The notes: generated by a model from the sequence alone, not told the origin. Positions 1 through 10,339 are shown, counted from the stretch's first letter. The stretch is DNA of 64,000 bases from Pectinophora gossypiella (GCF_024362695.1 NC_065406.1:2852001-2916000), one strand, 5' to 3'. Program-made: numbers and translations.

Positions 1-99
1 CTGCGGCAGGTAAGAGGACTAGGTGGGTAGGAAATAGCAGAAATGTGTGTAGATCAATAAAATATAGTTTTTTTTGTAATAACGGATTTTCCAGGCCAC

Positions 100-315
100 A
101 TTTAAGGATTTCAGACATATGCACCTTTTATCTTTGTTTTTGGGTATAAATGATGACCCTTTGTTATTACACCCATCCAAAACACATCTTTACCCATTAG
201 GTATTATTCTGATCAAAATGATAAGCATTAGGTATAAGTATCAATTCATATCAAGGTACAATATTAATAATAAATAATTCTGATCAAGATACAATATCTG
301 ATCCAAATATCAACA
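100..315 (+). repeat. REP-H fragment
   Basis: An AT-rich dispersed repeat. The words GGGTATAAATGAT, ATTCTGATCAAAAT and GATCCAAATATCAAC recur in the same order near 24.64-25.1 kb, and the last part again near 26.6 kb. No coding signal and no clear termini. The first 100 bases of the window show nothing I recognise. Confidence 0.55.
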
Positions 316-325
316 AATAATATTA

Positions 326-346
326 TGCCCAGCAGTGGGCGGCGTA
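326..346 (+). mobile_element. LINE 3'-end remnant
   Basis: A short piece with TGCCCAGCAGTGGGCGGCGT, the tail of the LINE seen better at 31.1-31.3 kb, where the same bases encode the ORF2 C-terminus. Too short to bound. Confidence 0.5.
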
Positions 347-508
347 CGTCGTAAGTTAAACTTTCGTTACGATTTGAAGAAAGACTCTTTCATCACATCG
401 CGTGAATGAAAAAAGCTTTTTAACATTATTTTGTAAATACTAAGCTAATGGAACTGATAGGCGCGTTGCTCACACGACTAACAGTAGAGTCGGCATTTCG
501 GCTGAGAC

Positions 509-797
509 GGGGGGGGGGGGGGGGGGCTACATCGGAGTTGATGCGGGGGCGCAGCGGAGTAAAGGCGGGGGCGCAGCGGAGTCGATGCGGGAGCGCAGCG
601 GAGTAGAGGGGGGCACATCGGAGTCGAAGCGGGGGCGCAGCAGAGTAGAGAGTAGAGGCGGGGTCACATCGGAGTCGAAACGGGGGCGCAGCGGAGTCGA
701 GACGGGGGCGCAGCGGAGTAGAGGCGGGGGCGCAGCGGAGTAGAGGCGGGGGCACATCGGAGTCGAAGCGGAGGCGCAGCGGAGTCGAGACGGGCGT
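509..797. repeat. GC-rich 22-bp minisatellite with a poly(G) tract
   Basis: A run of 18 G is followed by about twelve imperfect copies of a 22-bp unit, roughly CGGAGTnGAnGC + GGGGGCGCAG. Some units end in CACAT instead of GCGCAG and one carries an extra AGAGTAG step. Long frames on the minus strand (426-757) are just the translated repeat. It stands out sharply from the AT-rich surroundings. Confidence 0.9.
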
Positions 798-1200
798 TTC
801 TTGCCGCCATTTTATTATTTCATTTCATACATATGATAATTCATAGTTCTAAATTAACAGTTCCGCGACCCCGCGTGCCGCATCGACTCTCGTGTGAGCG
901 ACGCGCCTAATACTGACTTAGGTCAGCCTAAAAAAGATAATGTTTGCTTAACAAATACATTTGAGCTGAAAAAGCGTTCGTATAAAATACAGAAAGTAAA
1001 CCTTTATCTGAAACCTAAGTAAATTCACTCGCATTGCGTATAAAATATTCAGGTGTTCAAGCAATTTTTTTTTGTTTCAGACTAAATATATGAATGCCTA
1101 CGAAACTGCTTTTACATACATACATGAACTTAAACATTTAATAAAGTTAAATATGAGATAGCTAAATTACACTTGAGATATCTCCTTTCATAATAACATA
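798..1200. other. No gene recognised
   Basis: AT-rich sequence with no long frame and no repeat I can place. Confidence 0.4.
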
Positions 1201-1201
1201 C

Positions 1202-1256
1202 AGGGTCTTAGTGAGTGAGGTTGATATCAAGTGGAATTTTGCGACGGAAAATTCCA
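1202..1256. mobile_element. MITE-2 fragment
   Basis: Starts CAGGGTCTTAGTGA and contains the MITE-2 interior (GATATCAAGTGGAATTTT, then its near-complement AAAATTCCACTT). Truncated on the right by low-complexity DNA. Confidence 0.55.
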
Positions 1257-1350
1257 CTTACTACACTACTAAAAACTACACTACACTACTACTTAAATAC
1301 TACACACTACTTCACTACACTACACTACTACTATACTACTTCACTACTTA
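1257..1350 (+). repeat. Low-complexity (ACTACACT)n tract
   Basis: Irregular reiteration of CTACACTA/ACTTCACTA words. The 92-aa frame over it (1211-1489) is repeat translation, not a gene. Confidence 0.8.
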
Positions 1351-1553
1351 TTTATTTATAAAGTACAGCCACATCACATACATTAAAACCTTTGTACATT
1401 TAGAAGGTTACGATATTGTGACTAATACAATGACAATTACGGCGTACATAACTTATACAATTAAGGGTAAGTATTTTAAAATAAAGTAAAATTAAAAATA
1501 AATTATTATTAAAATAAAATTAATTAAAATTAAATTATTATTATTATTTTTTT

Positions 1554-1645
1554 AGGCCGCCTATTGTGCTTATGTTTTATTCGTATGTTTATGTCCTTTA
1601 TATATGTTGTTGTGCAATAAAGTATTATTGATTGATTGATTGATT
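1554..1645 (+). mobile_element. LINE 3' tail, CR1/Jockey-like family
   Basis: Contains AGGCCGCCTATTGTGCTTAT, then GTGCAATAAAGTATT and a (GATT)n tail. The AGGCCGCC...GTGCAATAAAG order matches the minus-strand tail at 47.2-47.3 kb. AATAAA followed by a short microsatellite is what a LINE 3' end looks like. Confidence 0.6.
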
Positions 1646-2116
1646 AAAATTACACAGCATTAAAATTTTGAAATTAGATAATTAAATTAGGTAAATATAA
1701 GTATAAGAAAATATAAATAATTAACAATAAAATAAATACTTAAATAAATACGTAATACTTAAATATTTCGCTAGGACCGCCACTGATCAAACCCCGTTAT
1801 AGCTTTAAATATAAAAACAAAACATTACCCTGTAAAAATACGGTTTCAGCTTAACCAAATAAACACAGCTAATATTCTGTTCGTTACATATGAATTCGAG
1901 CCAAGAATCTGACAAATCCTATTTCCACAAGCCCGGATTAGCTATACCGATCCACTTAGCGGACTAACTAAACAGGCCTAAAGAAAACTTGCGAAGTTAC
2001 TACAAGTCACGTGCTAGTGTTGTCATTGTTACATTTTTTTACTACATGCATAAAATAAAGTTACGGCTACTTGATGGATGGGGTAGCCAAAGCTGTAAGT
2101 AGTTATTAAGACTACC
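1646..2116. other. No gene recognised
   Basis: AT-rich; no open frame of note and no repeat matched. Confidence 0.4.
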
Positions 2117-2118
2117 TA

Positions 2119-2258
2119 CAGTCATGAGCAATATAATGTACCCACTTTAGGACTATCGCACTAACATATTTGACATTTAGTGAGACTTACAGTTCAATTT
2201 GTCAAAAAAGTTAATGTGACATGGTACCAAAGTGTATACATATTAATGCTCGTGACCG
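2119..2258. mobile_element. MITE-1, Tc1/mariner-like
   Basis: Inverted ends CAGTCATGAGCA and TGCTCGTGACCG, flanked on both sides by TA. Five further copies in this window have the same ends and the same TA flanks, which points to the Tc1/mariner superfamily. No coding capacity, so it would need a transposase in trans. Confidence 0.8.
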
Positions 2259-2393
2259 TACAACCCCTCCTAATTCGTTCTATTCGGCCTTTTGTGGCTG
2301 TGCCCAACCCGTTAGGAAAGAAAACGCAAGCGAACACAAAGTAATCATCAACACCATTATCTAAGTAAAATATTTACGTATAGAAAAAATAAG

Positions 2394-2726
2394 TCATCAT
2401 CCCGTTTTTCACAGAGTCCGCTTACCTAACCTGAAGATTTGACAGGTCCGGTTTTTTACAGAAGCGACCGCCTGTCTGACCATCCAACCCGCGAAGGGAA
2501 AACCAGCCCAATACAGGTTAGGTCACATACCTCCTAAAATACATTTCTCGGGAATGTGGGTTTCCTCACGATGTTCCTTCACCTTTGAGCACGTGATAAT
2601 CATTTATGATCCAAACATGAATTCGGAAACAAATTCGACAATCATTGCTGGATTCGAACCTGCGACCTCAAAGTGAGAGGCAAGCGTTCTACCAACTGAG
2701 CTACCACGGCTCCAATTGTGTATCAA
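2394..2726 (-). mobile_element. SINE-C
   Basis: Read on the minus strand it starts with a tRNA-like block (GTGGTAGCTCAGTTGGTAG, then the B-box-like GGTTCGAATCC) and ends in GAAAAACGGGATGATG. The sequence AAAAAATAAG lies on both sides (2384-2393 and 2727-2736) as a likely target duplication. A Pol III retroposon, not a tRNA gene: the cloverleaf runs on into a long unrelated body. Confidence 0.8.
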
Positions 2727-2812
2727 AAAAAATAAGCATCTAATTTAATATTCGTCGTAATATGTTAAGTAAAATAGGCTCATGCATGACTGTATTCCCG
2801 AATAAGTACTTA

Positions 2813-2983
2813 ACAGCCTCGGTGGTCTAGTGGTTAGAGCGTTAGGCTCACGATCCAGGTCCAAATTCGATTCCCGACGGGGACATTGTCGAAATCACTT
2901 TGTGAGACTGTCCTCCGGTTGATTGAGGGGAGGCCTGTGCCCAGCAGTGGGACGTGTATAGGCTGTTTATGTTGTATGTTATG
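2813..2983 (+). mobile_element. SINE-A, internally deleted
   Basis: The head has an A-box-like TGGTCTAGTGG and a B-box-like AATTCGATTCCCG. The middle is missing: GAGACTGTCC joins straight to TCCGGTTGATTGAGG. The tail has GGAGGCCTGTGCCCAGCAGT. TAAGTACTTA flanks both ends (2803-2812 and 2984-2993), so the deletion is internal and the insertion itself is complete. Confidence 0.88.
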
Positions 2984-3001
2984 TAAGTACTTAACCACGT
3001 G

Positions 3002-3182
3002 TCGATCTTTCTGTTAGACCGACGTGATTGGTGGTGAGCCGAATCTATAATGGTCGATCCGAGACGAAAGACAAATTAATAACCCATTGGCAAGTCCGAT
3101 ACCGGGGATCAAACCGGTGCTCCTCGTTTGAGAAGCAAGCCAGGCACACAGGACCACAGCGACTTACCCACAACTTACCGTA
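3002..3182 (-). mobile_element. SINE-E
   Basis: On the minus strand it has a tRNA-like head with GGTTTGATCCCCGG as B box, and a body ending in ACGTCGGTCTAACAGAAAG. The same body occurs at 16.2 kb and 31.0-31.4 kb. A Bm1-type SINE is possible; I cannot confirm the family. Confidence 0.6.
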
Positions 3183-3642
3183 TGTTCCGCCTATAAAGTG
3201 AACACGACACTCAATCAAAACTCAATAATTACAATGTACAAAATATGACCGTTACTCGAATCGAGGCCGAACGGTAATCGATTGTCCACTCGATTCCAAC
3301 CGAATAATCCAGTCGGTTATAATCGATTCAACAGTGGATATCGGCTCGGGACGCTTAATTACATCGATATAGTTGGAATTAGTGCAAATTCGATTTTAAT
3401 TGCGTTAATATCGATTCGTAATTAAGGGAAAAGCTCTCGTTATACAATACAGTACGGCGTAATACAATAAAGTTGTGTTTCGTCTAATTATTACGATTGT
3501 CCTTAATTGTCCGTTGCTTTTACTTTTAAATACTTGCAATTAAACGTATCCGGTTAATATTTTATATTATAATTTGAATTTGGAAAGTGGTTTCTCTTGA
3601 ATAACAATATAAACAAATTACAATCTGCCATTAGCAGCAGTA
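3183..3642. other. No gene recognised
   Basis: Contains a cluster of ATCGATT/TCGGTT words in both orientations around 3250-3420 but no clear element ends. Confidence 0.35.
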
Positions 3643-3644
3643 TA

Positions 3645-3825
3645 CAGGGTGTTAGTGACATCGTAACGAAAACTTTGAAGAATGATTTATACTTACCAAG
3701 ATACTGTGTTGATATAAAGTGGTATATTCCGTCGTAAAAGTATGGAACTGAAAATAATAAAGAAAGGAAATCCCACTTGACATTAACTCAGATTCATGGT
3801 CTGAATCATCCCCTAACATCCCCTG
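3645..3825. mobile_element. MITE-2
   Basis: Left end CAGGGTGTTAGTGACATCG, flanked by TA. The right end is degenerate (AACATCCCCTG) and also followed by TA. Internal halves GTGGTATATTCC and GGAAATCCCACTTGA form part of a palindrome. No coding capacity. The 68-aa minus-strand frame across it (3652-3858) is incidental. Confidence 0.7.
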
Positions 3826-4159
3826 TATGTAGAAATTTACCAAAATACCGTGACTCAAAAAAATGTATGAAAGTTTATTATCAGAAATGATATCTTAATA
3901 ATGAATGAGTGAGGTAGCTATATTGTAAATAACAAATGAACAGAGGTTCCCAAACCAGGCGGAGCCTGTTTCTCGGGAAACCGTAAAAAATAGGGTACAA
4001 GATTGGAAACAATTTTCCAAGCTAAAATCAATTAATAACAAATAGGAAACTTAAAAGTAAACTTCTAAACACTCATAAACAAATCAAAAGACTAACGTGA
4101 TCGAAAACAGTATGTATGTTAATTAATTCACAAATACATTTCAAAATTAACAGCCGTCA

Positions 4160-4257
4160 ATCATCCGTCCCTTTTCTTTTCGGCGGATTAAAAAATGATA
4201 GGTATAACCTAAAATAAAATTAAGAGTGTCTGCAGGAATCAGGGCTATTATTTCTCA
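4160..4257. mobile_element. MITE-4 half
   Basis: One arm of the foldback element seen complete at 62.0-62.4 kb: CATCCGTCCCTTTTC, TTTTCGGCGGAT, TAAAATAAAATTAAG and the outer end GTGTCTGCAGGAATC. The matching arm is absent here. Confidence 0.6.
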
Positions 4258-4495
4258 TTAGCATCTAATAGGTTGACCATAACTGGCCAATTTCCTTTTC
4301 CCTACTGTTACAAATGAGGTAGGTACTTTATGTCATCCGATGATTAACATTATCAATCGTTTGTTGCAGGTGGGCACTATTCCGGTGTAAACTGGTTATA
4401 CCACTACCAATGGTTGACTCGATCACATATCTACAAATAGACCTCTGATTTTCAACTGGTAAGTTTCAATTTTAAACTACATAACGGTGCTGATT

Positions 4496-4600
4496 CACAC
4501 ATCATCTAATTTTATTTTAAATTATACTTCTCATTTTCTTATCCGCTGAAAAAGAAAGGGAACGGTAATCGACAGGCATAAAATTTATATAAGACAGACC
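4496..4600. mobile_element. MITE-4 half, opposite arm
   Basis: Outer end GGTGCTGATTC, then TCTAATTTTATTTTAAATTA and AAGAAAGGGAACGG. Together with the half at 4.16-4.26 kb the two outer ends face each other, so these are pieces of two insertions rather than one element. Confidence 0.55.
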
Positions 4601-6240
4601 TTAGGCCCGCTACCCGTTTCCTGACCCGAAGCTGCATCGCTTCGACGGTCCTTACGAGACGGACGGGTCGACAGAATAACTACGGCTGCGAAGAACCAAA
4701 TTGTTTTTGTGTTCCTTTTTTATATTCCAGAACGTTTTTTAAATATTATTTTCGCTATTTGTGAATATTTATTTAGGAAGCTCACTTCAAAATTCTTAAA
4801 GCCCCGCGCGGCATCGTTTCAGTGTTCGGTATTCCTTTTGGCATAATCTTTAAAACTTTCGTTGATCAACGGAGGTAGGCGTGGTTCGATACCTTTTTTT
4901 ACGTTTCATATTCAATATTCTTTATTTGATAATGATTAACGTTAAATTATAACTATTTCCTTTTTTTAGTATTTTCCCATTAAATTTATTTTCTTGTTAG
5001 CGAGTTCCTCTTCTTATCGCTACATTTTTGGCGCTACAATACATTATCTTATGTTATAAGAAGATATGATATGTTATACTGTTACTTATAAATAAATTTC
5101 AGGACTGACCATTGAACTTGGCACCCATTTAGATCTCACTTCTTTTGTCGTTGAAGTCCACAACCAAGGCATTTATCATAATATTGAACTTGGCTCTCAT
5201 TTCACATTTATGTTTTTGATTGGATATCATTACTTTTTGTAGGTTAGTACATATCCTCGTAACGCCGTGGGTTCTTTTAAAATGACAAATTCAAAACTAA
5301 AAGTACTTAGTGCTCTGCCTACCCCGATATAGGCGTGATTGTATGTTATATTATATGTTCAGTTAATCCACATACCTACCACATAAAGACCGGCTGTCAT
5401 GAGTTTTGATTACTTACTGATTCTTACATCTATAGTTAGGTACAGGCACTAATTAGGTATTTATGTTAAGCGTTCATAATAGAATCTAATTATTTAAAAA
5501 TTGCCAGTTTTTTATTTTTTCCTTTGTATTCATCTAATTACCTATCTGCATACCAAATTTTGACTATCTAGGTCATCTGGAACTGGGTTAGAGTTTTGAT
5601 CTATAGGTCAGTCAGTCAGTCAGTCAATGATAAAATTGAGGATTTTTGGACATTAATATCTAAATAACCGTTTGAGATAAGCTTATAAAATTTAGAACAC
5701 ATATGTATCTCGCAAGTTTCAATTATATGAGCAAAATTTGATATGTTTATGTGAAATAGTTTTTGATTTATGAGGGGGTCAAAAGTGGCTCCAAATGGTT
5801 CGTGTAATATTACACACGGTGCGGCTCGCCAGTTCTGTTTCTTGCACTTGGCTTGACACGCTACTGCGTGTCTAGATACACCTCGATCTACCCCTTCGGA
5901 GATACAAGCGTGATGCCATGTGATGTTTGAACATTTTACCAAAATAGTCCAAAATTTAAGTGATAGACATTTCACCACTTTATATAACAGCCATCCTAGA
6001 CCAAGTAAAAGCAATTAATATTGCCAACACTGGCAACACTAAATTGGCGGTTGGTAGACAAATTACTTTAGTAACGTCGTCTCACCCGTTGACCTAGCTC
6101 CGATATCTAAAGGTTGAACAAATAACAATTTTGATGCGCATCAAATTGTGCTGATTGAGCGGTTAGATTAAGTAACTTCGGCGTTAGTAAATATTTGGGT
6201 GGCCGGTTTATACCTATCATTTTTAAAAGATTTTCGTTTT
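4601..6240. other. No gene recognised; short GTCA tract
   Basis: AT-rich. A (GTCA)5 run sits near 5608-5627 next to sequence that reads like the edge of a dispersed repeat. The 132-aa minus-strand frame at 5616-6014 has no domain I recognise, begins inside this repeat-like stretch and shows no splice or promoter context, so I do not call it a gene. Confidence 0.4.
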
Positions 6241-6696
6241 CACAACGGCCTCTGTGGTCTTGTGGTTAGAGCGTTAGGCTCACGATCTGGAGGTCCGGGT
6301 TCGATTCCCGATGGGGAAATTGTCGAAATCACTTTGTGAGACTGTCCTTTGTTTGGTAAGGACTTTTCAGGCTTGAATCTCCTGATTGTCCGAAAAAGTA
6401 AGATGATTCCGTGCTTCGGAGGGCACGTTAAGCCATTGGTCCCGGTTATTAGCCGTAAAAACACCTCCACCAACCGATTAATGTTCTTATTTTATATGTA
6501 ATTGTGTTTTTATCGTTACATCATTGTTATATGTTTAAATATTAATAAAGAAATTTGTAAAACAAAAAAACAAAACCTCCACCAACCCGCAGTGGAGCAG
6601 CGTGGTGGAGTATGCTCCATACCCCCTCCGGTTGATTGAGGGGAGGCCTGTGCCCAGCAGTGGGACGTATATAGGGTGTTTATGTATGTATGTATG
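6241..6696 (+). mobile_element. SINE-A, interrupted by a poly(A) insert
   Basis: A full-length SINE-A: tRNA-like head (TGGTCTTGTGG, GGTTCGATTCCCG), shared body (ATGATTCCGTGCTTCGGAGG), and tail GGCCTGTGCCCAGCAGTGGG with (TATG)n. TTTCGTTTT flanks it at 6232-6240 and 6697-6705. It carries the 99-bp insertion listed separately. Confidence 0.9.
6476..6574 (+). mobile_element. 99-bp poly(A)-tailed retroinsert inside SINE-A
   Basis: Bounded by a 13-bp duplication, ACCTCCACCAACC, at 6463-6475 and 6575-6587. The SINE-A copy at 25.2-25.5 kb has this site once and uninterrupted. The insert carries AATAAAG about 20 bases before an A-rich tail (AAAACAAAAAAACAAA). That is the mark of reverse transcription of a polyadenylated transcript, either a 5'-truncated LINE or an mRNA end. 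The source is unknown. Confidence 0.88.
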
Positions 6697-6764
6697 TTTC
6701 GTTTTGAAACTCTAGGACTTACGCAATACTAATCACCTCATAGGTGTTCGTACGCAAGCGTTTT

Positions 6765-7135
6765 TTTTTTGACGTGACTTATTGTAGATTTGTCGCAAAT
6801 GGCATTAACTACTTCCGGGCAAATGGGGAGAGCTGAGGGCTCTCACCCGTTACAAATAAGACAACAATGCCGACAGTTAGGCGCGATTCTCGGCTCAGGC
6901 CGTCGTCTGAAAGCATTACATTTGAAAGAATTAATCGACCCTAATGAACCGATAGTAGTAAACGCTTATCGGGCTTATCGGGGTCCTGGCGCGTTTGTTG
7001 TCGCAAGCTGATTGGCCGCCTCTATGGCCAGGGAAATCGGTTCGTCAGGGTCGTATATTACGTCCTTCGAGCGCTGAAAATTACTTACTAATAACACAGA
7101 AAGTTCGTCCATTGATATTTTTAAGCGAAGAGTTA
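6765..7135 (+). repeat. REP-G copy
   Basis: Begins TTTTTTTTTGACGTGACTTA, then CAAATGGGGAGAGCTGAGGG and CTCACCCGTTACAAAT. Related stretches occur at 10.67, 25.7 and 60.6-60.9 kb. Element type unknown. The 73-aa frame at 6790-7011 lies wholly inside and is not supported as a gene. Confidence 0.6.
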
Positions 7136-7516
7136 TGGAACACTATCTATCTCTATGTAAGTAATATATAATGGTATTGTAAGTATTTAAAATATAATTT
7201 AATTTTTATAATATATTGATTTTATTTATTTATCTATATATGTATATTTACGTTTATAGTTATATATTTATGTAAGCATGCGTGTATGTAAGTATTGTTA
7301 ATAAATTGTATGTGTAATATCTATTACGTTTCTATTTGTTAGTGATGTACACGCCTGTCTGCCCTCGTTTAGTTTTTAAGTTAATCTCTTTCCTGGTCTG
7401 CTGGAAGAGATTTCTGCTAGAAATAAGCTGAATCGTTTGTCTTGTGTTACTCTAATTGTTTTATATTCTGTTCTGTGTCCAAGAAACTGTTAAATTATTA
7501 AATAAATACAGAATTT
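7136..7516. other. No gene recognised
   Basis: AT-rich, with TATA/TGTATG-rich simple sequence around 7190-7320. Confidence 0.4.
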
Positions 7517-7519
7517 ACA

Positions 7520-7893
7520 CAGGGTGTTAGTGACACAGTATCAAATACTTCACACACACACACACACGCGCGCACAGCTAGTATAGTACGTAGTCGTTAC
7601 ATGAGTCATGTCAGGGGCCTATGGCGGCTCAATAATAACCCTTTAGGGTTGATGGGGTTGGTAATCCACCTCACAACCCACACTATAGAAGAAGATCAAA
7701 TACTGACGGAGATTATTCAGTTCACGATTCAAAATTGTCACTTAGAATTTTCCGTCGCAAAGCTCATGAGAATGCATTAAAAATATTTCCAGTTCCATAC
7801 TTTTGCGATGAAAAATTCCACTTGATATTATAACTTAGAATCAAGAACTGAATCATCCCCCTCAGTATTCGGTGCGGTGTCACTAACACCCTG
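7520..7893. mobile_element. MITE-2, interrupted
   Basis: Ends CAGGGTGTTAGTGACAC and GTGTCACTAACACCCTG. The 5' part is split by a SINE-B fragment (next entry); removing it brings the length close to the other copies. Confidence 0.8.
7550..7694 (+). mobile_element. 5'-truncated SINE-B inside MITE-2
   Basis: Ten-base duplication ATCAAATACT at 7540-7549 and 7695-7704. The insert begins with a (CA)n(CG)n run, contains TGTCAGGGGCCTATGGCGGC and ends AGAAGAAG, the usual SINE-B tail. The head is missing. Confidence 0.85.
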
Positions 7894-9060
7894 CATATTA
7901 CTAGTCTAGTAGATAGATAATTCGGGTAATGATAACATTGTCAATCAATACTATATATATTATAATGGTACCAATCAAAAGGATATTTGTATGATAAACG
8001 ATCAATTCTTTCAAGGACGTCTTGTGGATGGTAACAAATGAATCTATTTGCTATGATTGATTGATTACTATTGTTCTAATGTATGTAGTTGTAATAATAT
8101 GAAAGCAAATAGTTACATCAATGTATGAAAGTAATCGTATCTTGGTAAACAATATATCAAGTATGATTCATGCATGAGTGTAGATGATAGTTTAAAGAAC
8201 TATTATTTAAGTCTCAATTGAGATGCATTAGTTGTATGCATGTGTACATTATAGGCATATGATGAAAATTGATGACAATGAATGAAGAAACCTAAGCGCC
8301 CACCGTCGGAGCAGAGTCCTACTCCGAACCTCAAACGAATTAACTCAAAAGTAAAATAAACTTTCGAGTTATAAAGCGGCTTGTTGGCACGAAGCGAAAA
8401 TAGGTAGTTACACTTTGTTTATTGAATATTCCGATATAATAACACTATCGCGTTTTCCGACTAACTTAATGCGATTAGTAACCACAAAAGACCACTTCGT
8501 TTAATTATTTAGATTATTCAATGAAGGAAGCTACCATGTATTTCACGTTCCCGCCAAAAAGCCTAATACCATAAACATTTCTTTTTGTTAAATTTGCACC
8601 GAGAAGGAGCAGGCAAAGGAACATAGCCATACAGCCTGGTCAAATGAATTTTTTTCTTCATGTGATTTCTTGAATTTGTTTTCTGATAATACCATAAACA
8701 ACCATAGTGTTCTCTCATACTTTTTTATCAATCTTACGTTCCGTTCTACTCACTTTCCTACATAAATGCACATACAAAAACTTAAGTTCCTTACGTCTCA
8801 TTTTGATGTTATTTAATAAACATTACAAAACACTTTAGAAAGTTATTTTTGCTAATGTTTTAACACTATTCATAAATGGTTACTTACTTTGCGTTTAAAA
8901 TAATTACATAGTAAAATACATTGCGTCTGTCTAAAAAAAATTACCTGTTTTTTGTTCCTCGTATAGAGACAGCATTTTATTATTATGTGATATTTAATAC
9001 CTTGTTAGATTATCTGCTATAATAACACACATTGTGTGATTTTATTTTTTAATTATTGGG
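7894..9060. other. No gene recognised
   Basis: AT-rich. No long frame and no repeat family I can place. Confidence 0.4.
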
Positions 9061-9066
9061 TGTTCT

Positions 9067-9110
9067 TTCGATTGATTGAGGGGAGGCCTGTGCCCAGCAA
9101 CGGGAAGTAA
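9067..9110 (+). mobile_element. SINE-A tail fragment
   Basis: GATTGATTGAGGGGAGGCCT then GTGCCCAGCAACGGGA: only the LINE-derived tail survives. Confidence 0.6.
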
Positions 9111-9249
9111 GTTCCGTAACAAATAAGTGTTAACATTCAAGTAAAAACGGAAAGTTATAATTATGTAAATATAATCAGATAACACAAAGTCGTTCGTACC
9201 AACACACCGTTATGAAACATTTTTTTTATTTCTATTTTAATGTTATTAT

Positions 9250-9412
9250 TGAGCCGCCACAGACTTAACGTGCACGAAATCATCTTAGTTTTTCGGACAA
9301 TTAAGTGATACAAGCCTGTAAACTTTACCAAACAAAGGACCCGATGTGTCCCCATCGGGAATCGAACCCGGACCTTCAGATCATTAACCACTACACCAAG
9401 GAGTCTGTTAAA
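9250..9412 (-). mobile_element. SINE-A-like fragment
   Basis: On the minus strand: a tRNA-like head with GTGTAGTGGTTAATGA and GGTTCGATTCCCGATG, then TCCTTTGTTTGGTAAAG, ending in the shared body. Both small frames here (9161-9424 and 9305-9544) are element translation. Confidence 0.65.
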
Positions 9413-9424
9413 ATTAATACCCAT

Positions 9425-9930
9425 AGGAAACTAATTAAATTTTTCCAGACGAGGGAATATAAATACACTTTACATATCGAATGGGATGATCACGCGAGAG
9501 TTGTCCATAATATAGACTTATATGTATATAACGGGAGCTTGTAGGAAGACATTAAATATGCAAGCCTAGAGGCGGTAATTATCGACTAGCTGTTATAATA
9601 TTAGAACGAGACAACGATATACAGATGTTTTGATTTATGGATTTCCTATAGGTTAAGAGCTGCTCGAAAAACTGCGATCTCGAACTCGCAAATCTTCAGA
9701 TTTTTAAGGAGTGCGAAGCGATGGAAAGGAAGCGCGGGAATTTGTTACGAAATAACAATTGTTTTTTTTTTCTTCTTTTTAATGACGTAACTTAGGATCG
9801 CGCTTGAATCCTAATGGAGTCAGCAAAGAAGCACTCAAGTCTAAAATCGTGGAAATTAATTGTCTTTAATCAGTGTTCTATGCGGGGTTTGCATAACAAC
9901 TACGCCGCGCGATATACGAAGATTGACCAT
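9425..9930. other. No gene recognised
   Basis: No element ends or coding signal seen. Confidence 0.35.
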
Positions 9931-9933
9931 GTT

Positions 9934-10228
9934 TTGTCAACCACATCACGATACCGCACCACTGTGGTGTCGTTTACAATTTTTCTTAGGTAACCACACC
10001 ACTGCCGACTAGTGATGTCTAACATGTATACAAACAAAACAGGTGTCAAACACAAAACAATTTCAAAAATATTTTATGTGCAATTAATAAGTAGTGTATA
10101 TAGACAGCAGTTGACAATCTAATATCAATAAATAAACATAAAACTTCATTATTGTGGTGTGGTTACCTAAACAAAAAATGTATAGGACACCACAGTGGTG
10201 CGATTTCGTGGTGTCGTTGACAATACAT
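9934..10228. mobile_element. MITE-6, long-TIR element next to U6
   Basis: About 70-bp imperfect inverted repeats: CGCACCACTGTGGTGTC and TAGGTAACCACACCAC on the left, mirrored by GTGGTGTGGTTACCTA and GACACCACAGTGGTGCG on the right. The middle is AT-rich and non-coding. The right end stops a few bases before the U6 sequence. Confidence 0.75.
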
Positions 10229-10234
10229 GGATCT

Positions 10235-10251
10235 GTACTTGCTTCGGCAGT

Positions 10252-10291
<40 letters not shown>

Positions 10292-10339
10292 GGCCCCTGC
10301 GCAAGGATGACACGCAAAATCGTGAAGCGTTCCACATTT
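10235..10339 (+). pseudogene. U6: Full-length U6 snRNA sequence, promoterless retrocopy
   Basis: Matches U6 spliceosomal RNA along its whole ~105 nt: 5' stem-loop GTACTTGCTTCGGCAGTAC, the ACAGAGA box, the catalytic AGC (in GATTAGCATGG), and the 3' stem ending GTGAAGCGTTCCACATTT. U6 genes are transcribed by Pol III from an upstream PSE and TATA box and end in a T run. Here no TATA-like box lies 25-30 bases upstream, where the MITE-6 end sits instead, and the 3' end reads TTTATTAATT with no run of four T. It continues directly into a poly(A)-tailed fragment. I therefore call a chimeric retrocopy. A divergent functional gene is possible but less likely. Confidence 0.88.

Noticed and set aside
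426..757. 109-aa and 76-aa minus-strand frames
   Set aside because: Translation of the 22-bp minisatellite in two frames.
2650..2712. True tRNA genes at SINE heads (also 6.25, 12.27, 25.17, 36.72, 38.58, 43.86, 61.34 and 63.81 kb)
   Set aside because: A and B boxes are there, but each continues into a shared SINE body, acceptor stems do not close well, and target duplications surround the whole unit.
4160..4600. One MITE-4 element
   Set aside because: The two halves have their outer ends facing each other, which is the wrong order for a single element.
5616..6014. 132-aa minus-strand frame as a host gene
   Set aside because: No recognisable domain or signal, flanked by a GTCA microsatellite and repeat-like text; could be chance in repeat DNA.
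10235..10339. Functional U6 snRNA gene
   Set aside because: The RNA sequence is complete, but no TATA/PSE-like upstream element and no T4 terminator are visible, and a poly(A)-tailed fragment is fused to it. Called a retrocopy.
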